Under the pieces are notes generated by a model. The model did not search any database and was not told the origin of the DNA. It saw only the letters and a program-made list of their open reading frames with translations. From NCBI GenBank assembly GCA_050942555.1, contig JBMNNN010000067.1, positions 1 to 9,745 of the forward strand: DNA of 9,745 nt, in the 5' to 3' direction. Both the position numbers and the translations under genes were made by a program. Source of the DNA: JAAYXU01 sp050942555. Lineage in GTDB: Bacteria > Bacillota > Clostridia > Christensenellales > UMGS416. Below are positions 6,485 to 9,745 of the stretch, piece by piece. Within the stretch, counting starts at the first letter, position 1; each line of letters starts with the position of its first letter.

Positions 6485-6997
6485 ATGAATCTGAAGGACA
6501 AGATCAGGACCAAACAGGATTTCCCGCTCCCGGGTATCCGCTATCGGGACATTACGACGCTCCTGAAAGATCCGCAGGCGTACCGCGCGCTGCTCGACGA
6601 TCTGTGTGAGCCCCTGCGCACGGAGAAGGTCGATCTCGTCATCGGGCCCGAGGCGCGTGGTTTCGTGATCGGCGCGCCGATGGCCTATATGCTGGGAGCC
6701 GGATTCGTGCCGGTGCGCAGGCCGGGCAAACTGCCCGCCGAGGTATACCGGTACGAGTACGCGCTGGGTCATGGCCGCGATACGCTGGAGATCCATCAGG
6801 ACGCCGTTGCCGCAGGCCAGCGCGTCGTCATCGTGGACGACCTCTTAGCCACGGGCAGCACCGCACAGGCGGTCTGCCGCCTGATGGAGAAGCTCGGGGC
6901 CGAAATCGTCGCGCTGTGCTTCGCGATCGAGCTGACGCACCTCGGCGGGCGCGCCAACCTGGAGCCGTACAGGGTACTCTCGACCATAAAATATTAG
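6485..6997 (+). CDS. apt: Adenine phosphoribosyltransferase
   Basis: Apt joins adenine and PRPP to give AMP and pyrophosphate in purine salvage, in the cytoplasm. The 170-residue protein matches the usual short bacterial length. The PRPP-binding motif VVIVDDLLATGSTA (114-127) with the Asp-Asp pair is intact, the N-terminal PGIRYRDITTLLKD (16-29) is the family signature, and GPEARGF (54-60) and RRPGKLP (78-84) form the active-site loops. The ATG at 6485 has SD AAGGGG (6471-6476) 8 bases upstream, 14 bases after the recJ stop; a GTG at 6476 in frame overlaps that SD and is rejected. Rel follows after 22 bases with no terminator. Expression probably comes from the promoter inside recJ as well as from recJ read-through. 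Adjacency to rel links purine nucleotide supply with (p)ppGpp metabolism, a common arrangement in Bacillota. Confidence 0.96.
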   Translation: MNLKDKIRTKQDFPLPGIRYRDITTLLKDPQAYRALLDDLCEPLRTEKVDLVIGPEARGFVIGAPMAYMLGAGFVPVRRPGKLPAEVYRYEYALGHGRDTLEIHQDAVAAGQRVVIVDDLLATGSTAQAVCRLMEKLGAEIVALCFAIELTHLGGRANLEPYRVLSTIKY

Positions 6998-7019
6998 CTG
7001 TGGAGGGCGACGCACTGGC

Positions 7020-9188
7020 TTGAGCGAACTGCTGACCAAAATCAAAAAGAATTATCCGCAGCTGGACAGCGCGCTGATCGAGCGGGCTTATTACTTCTCC
7101 CAAAAAGCCCACGAAGGGCAGAAGCGCGAATCGGGAGAGCCCTACTTCACGCACCCCTGCGCCGTAGCGACGATACTCCTGGAGCTCGGCATGGACACGG
7201 AGACCATCACCGCCGCGTTTTTGCACGATGTGCTTGAGGACACAAACGTCAGCCGCGACGAGCTGGTACGGGAATTCGGGGAGAATATCGTGCTTCTGGT
7301 GGACGGCATCACGAAACTGAGCCGCCTGCAGTTCGGATCCCGGGAGGAGCAGCAGGCCGAAAGCCTGCGCAAGATGCTGCTGGCGATGGCACAGGATATA
7401 CGGGTCATCATCATCAAGCTCGCCGACCGGCTTCACAATATGCGCACGCTCCGGTACCGCTGCGAGGACCGTCGGCATGCCGTCGCGCAGGAGACGCTGG
7501 ACATATATGCGCCTCTTGCCAACAGGCTTGGAATATACGCGATAAAATGGGAACTGGAGGATCTGGCATTCCTGTATATAGACCCCAGGATGTACAACGA
7601 GCTGGCCGACAAGGTGGCGATGAAGCGCAAGGAGCGCGAACAGGTCATCGAAACGATCATCGGCACGCTGCGCGAGCAGCTTTCCCAACACAAGATCGAG
7701 GCCACCATCGTGGGGCGTCCCAAGCATTTCTACAGCATATACCAGAAAATGACCCAGCAGCACAAGCAGTTCGAGGAAATATACGATCTGACGGGCGTAC
7801 GCATACTGGTGAGCACGGTTCGCGAGTGCTACGCGGTGCTAGGCATCGTCCATACCCTCTGGAAGCCGCTCCCCGGCCGCTTTAAGGACTATATCGCGGT
7901 CCCCAAGCCCAACCTGTACCAGTCGCTGCACACCACCCTCATCGGAAAGCAGGGCATACCCTTCGAGATACAGATACGCACCTATGAGATGCACCGGACG
8001 GCCGAGTATGGTATTGCGGCTCACTGGAAGTACAAGGAGCAGCGGCAGGGCGAAACCGACGCCGATATCGACAAAAAGCTGACCTGGCTGCGGCAAATCC
8101 TCGAGTGGCAGAACGACACGAGCGACGCCGAGGAGTTCATGGATACCCTCAAGCTCGACCTCTTCAGCGAGGAAGTGTTCGTGTTCACGCCCAAGGGAGA
8201 CGTCATCGACCTGCCCAAGGGCGCGACGCCCATCGATTTTGCGTACCGTATCCACAGCGCGATCGGCAACCGGTGCATCGGCGCGCGCGTCAATAGCCGG
8301 ATGGTGCCGCTCGGCACGCCGCTCAAAACCGGCGACATCGTCGAGATCATCACCAGCAAGACCAGCCACGGGCCCAGCTGGGACTGGCTCAACATAGTCG
8401 TCACGCCCCAGGCTCGCTCCAAGATACGCAGCTGGTTTAAGAAGGAAGGCCGGGAAGAGAATATCGAAAAAGGCCGCACGATACTGGAGGCCGCGGCCAA
8501 ACGCCAGGGTTACAAGCTCCCGCTCCTCACGCGCAGCGAATGGCTGGAGCCGCTGTGCAAGCGCTTTTCGCTCAATTCCCTGGAGGATATGTACGCCGCC
8601 GTGGGGTTTGGCGGGATCTCGTCGGGGCAGATTCTTTTTCGTCTCATAGAGGAATACAAAAAGGAGCAGCGTGCCCAGGAGCCACCCCCCGAACCGCCCG
8701 CAGGAGATCGGACAAAGGAGCAAAAACCCGCGTCGCAGGGCATCATCGTCAAGGGCGAAAAGAATATGCTGGTGCGGCTGGCGAAGTGCTGCAATCCGCT
8801 CCCGCAGGATTCGATCGTGGGCTTCATCACCCGCGGCCGCGGAGTATCGGTGCATCGTCTGGACTGCGCGAACATAAAGGATCTGGACGATACCGGCCGC
8901 CTCATCGAGGTGGAGTGGGACAGGGGCATCGAGTCCTCATATAACGCCGAGCTTAAGATGGTGGCCCGTGACCGTCCGGGGCTGCTCGTGGATGTGTCAG
9001 CCTGTATCGAGCAGGCCGGCAGCAAGATCGTCGCCATCAACGCGCGGATCAACGCCGACAGGACCGTCAACATCAATATGGTGGTGCGCATCACCAGCAA
9101 GCCCCAGCTGGACAACCTGATGAAAAGCCTGCGCAGGATGCCCGAGACGCAGGATGTTTACCGGGTGAGCGCGGGGGGAGGCGACTGA
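7020..9188 (+). CDS. rel: Bifunctional (p)ppGpp synthetase/hydrolase Rel
   Basis: Rel makes (p)ppGpp from ATP and GDP/GTP during starvation and hydrolyses it otherwise, in contact with stalled ribosomes. The 722-residue protein has all domains in order: an HD hydrolase with His45, His69-Asp70 (HDVLEDT) and Asp136 (LADRLHN); a synthetase (about 235-340) with RFKD (287-290), the RXKD form typical of bifunctional enzymes; TGS (about 385-446); a helical part; a Pro/Glu-rich linker (about 548-572); a zinc-finger/CC region with Cys590-Cys591, His612 and Cys616; and a C-terminal ACT domain (about 645-716). Both catalytic halves look intact. The start is TTG, with GGAGGG (7002-7007) a rather long 12 bases upstream; no better in-frame start exists. 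Both features suggest modest translation. The stop overlaps the dtd start by one base (TGATG). Confidence 0.96.
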   Translation: MSELLTKIKKNYPQLDSALIERAYYFSQKAHEGQKRESGEPYFTHPCAVATILLELGMDTETITAAFLHDVLEDTNVSRDELVREFGENIVLLVDGITKLSRLQFGSREEQQAESLRKMLLAMAQDIRVIIIKLADRLHNMRTLRYRCEDRRHAVAQETLDIYAPLANRLGIYAIKWELEDLAFLYIDPRMYNELADKVAMKRKEREQVIETIIGTLREQLSQHKIEATIVGRPKHFYSIYQKMTQQHKQFEEIYDLTGVRILVSTVRECYAVLGIVHTLWKPLPGRFKDYIAVPKPNLYQSLHTTLIGKQGIPFEIQIRTYEMHRTAEYGIAAHWKYKEQRQGETDADIDKKLTWLRQILEWQNDTSDAEEFMDTLKLDLFSEEVFVFTPKGDVIDLPKGATPIDFAYRIHSAIGNRCIGARVNSRMVPLGTPLKTGDIVEIITSKTSHGPSWDWLNIVVTPQARSKIRSWFKKEGREENIEKGRTILEAAAKRQGYKLPLLTRSEWLEPLCKRFSLNSLEDMYAAVGFGGISSGQILFRLIEEYKKEQRAQEPPPEPPAGDRTKEQKPASQGIIVKGEKNMLVRLAKCCNPLPQDSIVGFITRGRGVSVHRLDCANIKDLDDTGRLIEVEWDRGIESSYNAELKMVARDRPGLLVDVSACIEQAGSKIVAINARINADRTVNINMVVRITSKPQLDNLMKSLRRMPETQDVYRVSAGGGD

Positions 9189-9637
9189 TGCGGGCCGTGG
9201 TGCAGCGCGTATCCTGCGCACATGTGGAAGCGGACGGACGCACGACTGGCAGGATCGGGCCGGGGCTGCTGGTGCTGCTGGGCGTAGAGCAGGGGGACAC
9301 CGACGCGGATCTGGAGTATATCGCGGGCAAGGTGGCCGAGCTTAGGATCTTTTCCGACGAGCAGGGGAAAATGAACCTGTCGGTGGCGCAGGCAGGAGGA
9401 GCGATCCTGCTCATATCGCAGTTTACGCTGGCGGGCGACGCGCGAAAGGGGAGAAGACCTAATTTCGGAGCCGCCGCACCTCCCGACGAAGCACGCACGC
9501 TGTATGAGCGGGCTGCGTCGCGGCTGCGTGAGCGCGGCATTCTTGTTGAGACCGGCTGCTTTGGCGCGATGATGGCGGTCCATATGACGGGGGACGGGCC
9601 GGTCACCATACTTCTTGACAGCAGAAAGGCTTTTTAG
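9188..9637 (+). CDS. dtd: D-aminoacyl-tRNA deacylase
   Basis: Dtd hydrolyses D-amino acids, and also glycine mischarged on tRNA-Ala, from tRNA, protecting translation. The 149-residue length is typical. The first motif MRAVVQRV, the catalytic-region motif SQFTL (77-81, with Thr80) and the Gly-cisPro motif GPVT (137-140) are all present. The position before the cisPro motif reads GDGPVT, where E. coli has NDGPVT; I think this variant is within family range. SD GGAGG (9177-9181) lies in the end of rel, 6 bases before the ATG. The ATG shares its A with the rel stop, so translational coupling to rel is likely. The pairing of rel and dtd is common in Bacillota and Actinobacteria. Confidence 0.95.
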   Translation: MRAVVQRVSCAHVEADGRTTGRIGPGLLVLLGVEQGDTDADLEYIAGKVAELRIFSDEQGKMNLSVAQAGGAILLISQFTLAGDARKGRRPNFGAAAPPDEARTLYERAASRLRERGILVETGCFGAMMAVHMTGDGPVTILLDSRKAF

Positions 9638-9645
9638 GAGCGAAG

Positions 9646-9745
9646 ATGGAGCTTGTTACACTTGTTTCTTCCAGGCCGATGATGGATGAGCGCTGCTATC
9701 TCGTGCTCGATGACGGCCAGGCCGTCATCATCGACCCCGACAGCG
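9646..9745 (+). CDS. MBL-fold metallo-hydrolase, 5' part only
   Basis: The first 33 codons of a gene run off the window. The ATG at 9646 has SD AGGAG (9636-9640, overlapping the dtd stop) 5 bases upstream. The start ELVTLVSSRPMMDERCYLV, followed by a segment ending VIIDPDS, matches the first two beta strands of small glyoxalase-II-like metallo-beta-lactamase-fold hydrolases, which typically read N/C-YLV then a turn and a VIDPG-like strand. The zinc-binding HxHxDH motif would lie beyond the window edge, so the assignment rests on this N-terminal pattern and on gene order (an MBL-fold gene often follows dtd in clostridia). Substrate unknown. Confidence 0.75.
   Translation, partial: MELVTLVSSRPMMDERCYLVLDDGQAVIIDPDS
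9709..9729. repeat. Perfect 10-base inverted repeat with a one-base centre
   Basis: GATGACGGCC (9709-9718) and GGCCGTCATC (9720-9729) are exact reverse complements around A9719. It lies in the coding part of the MBL-fold gene and encodes the residues DDGQAVI. With a single centre base it is better seen as a DNA palindrome than as an RNA hairpin. It may be a coding coincidence. Confidence 0.6.

Noticed and set aside
6828..8855. Long minus-strand open frames opposite rel (6828-7763 and 7839-8855)
   Set aside because: Both are shadows of rel codons; no SD or family motif supports them.
98..9745. An entirely new defence or mobile system
   Set aside because: Every gene in the window belongs to a known family; no transposase, toxin-antitoxin pair, phage gene or repeat array is seen. 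The novelty is in regulation and in the peptide's unknown role.

Overview
The window looks like chromosomal DNA from a GC-rich member of the class Clostridia (Bacillota). The pointers are a SCIFF/ranthipeptide pair (a six-cysteine precursor and its radical SAM maturase), which is known almost only from Clostridia, and a gene order (SCIFF, maturase, secD, secF, recJ, apt, rel, dtd, MBL-fold protein) that I recall as a common clostridial housekeeping neighbourhood. Shine-Dalgarno (SD) sequences are strong, TTG starts occur, and the promoters are of the sigma-A type. No genus can be assigned. Every gene is on the + strand, coding density is very high, and I see no mobile element, tRNA, rRNA or CRISPR array.

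Region by region. 1-325: a sigma-A promoter drives a 46-codon gene for the SCIFF precursor, followed by a small GC-rich hairpin and an intrinsic terminator that runs directly into the SD of the maturase gene. 326-1708: the SCIFF maturase (radical SAM/SPASM). 1698-3967: a second strong promoter overlaps the end of the maturase gene and drives secD-secF; its predicted transcript starts with a stable hairpin just before the secD SD. 3974-4015: a second intrinsic terminator, whose T-tract again touches the SD of the next gene, recJ. 4026-6470: recJ with a long C-terminal extension. 6111-6139: a near-consensus promoter buried in the recJ 3' part, suited to driving apt, rel, dtd and the following MBL-fold gene. 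6485-9745: apt, bifunctional rel, dtd and the start of an MBL-fold hydrolase, closely packed with short gaps or a 1-base overlap.

How the parts work together. The peptide module makes a thioether-crosslinked peptide, and the terminator between precursor and enzyme should give much precursor and little enzyme. SecD and SecF assist Sec-dependent export at the membrane. RecJ is a 5'-3' single-strand exonuclease for repair. Apt salvages adenine, Rel makes and degrades (p)ppGpp, and Dtd removes D-amino acids from mischarged tRNAs. No dedicated protease or transporter for the peptide lies in the window. The most useful points beyond standard annotation are the short precursor gene, the two terminators fused to downstream SDs, the leader hairpin of secD and the promoter hidden inside recJ.
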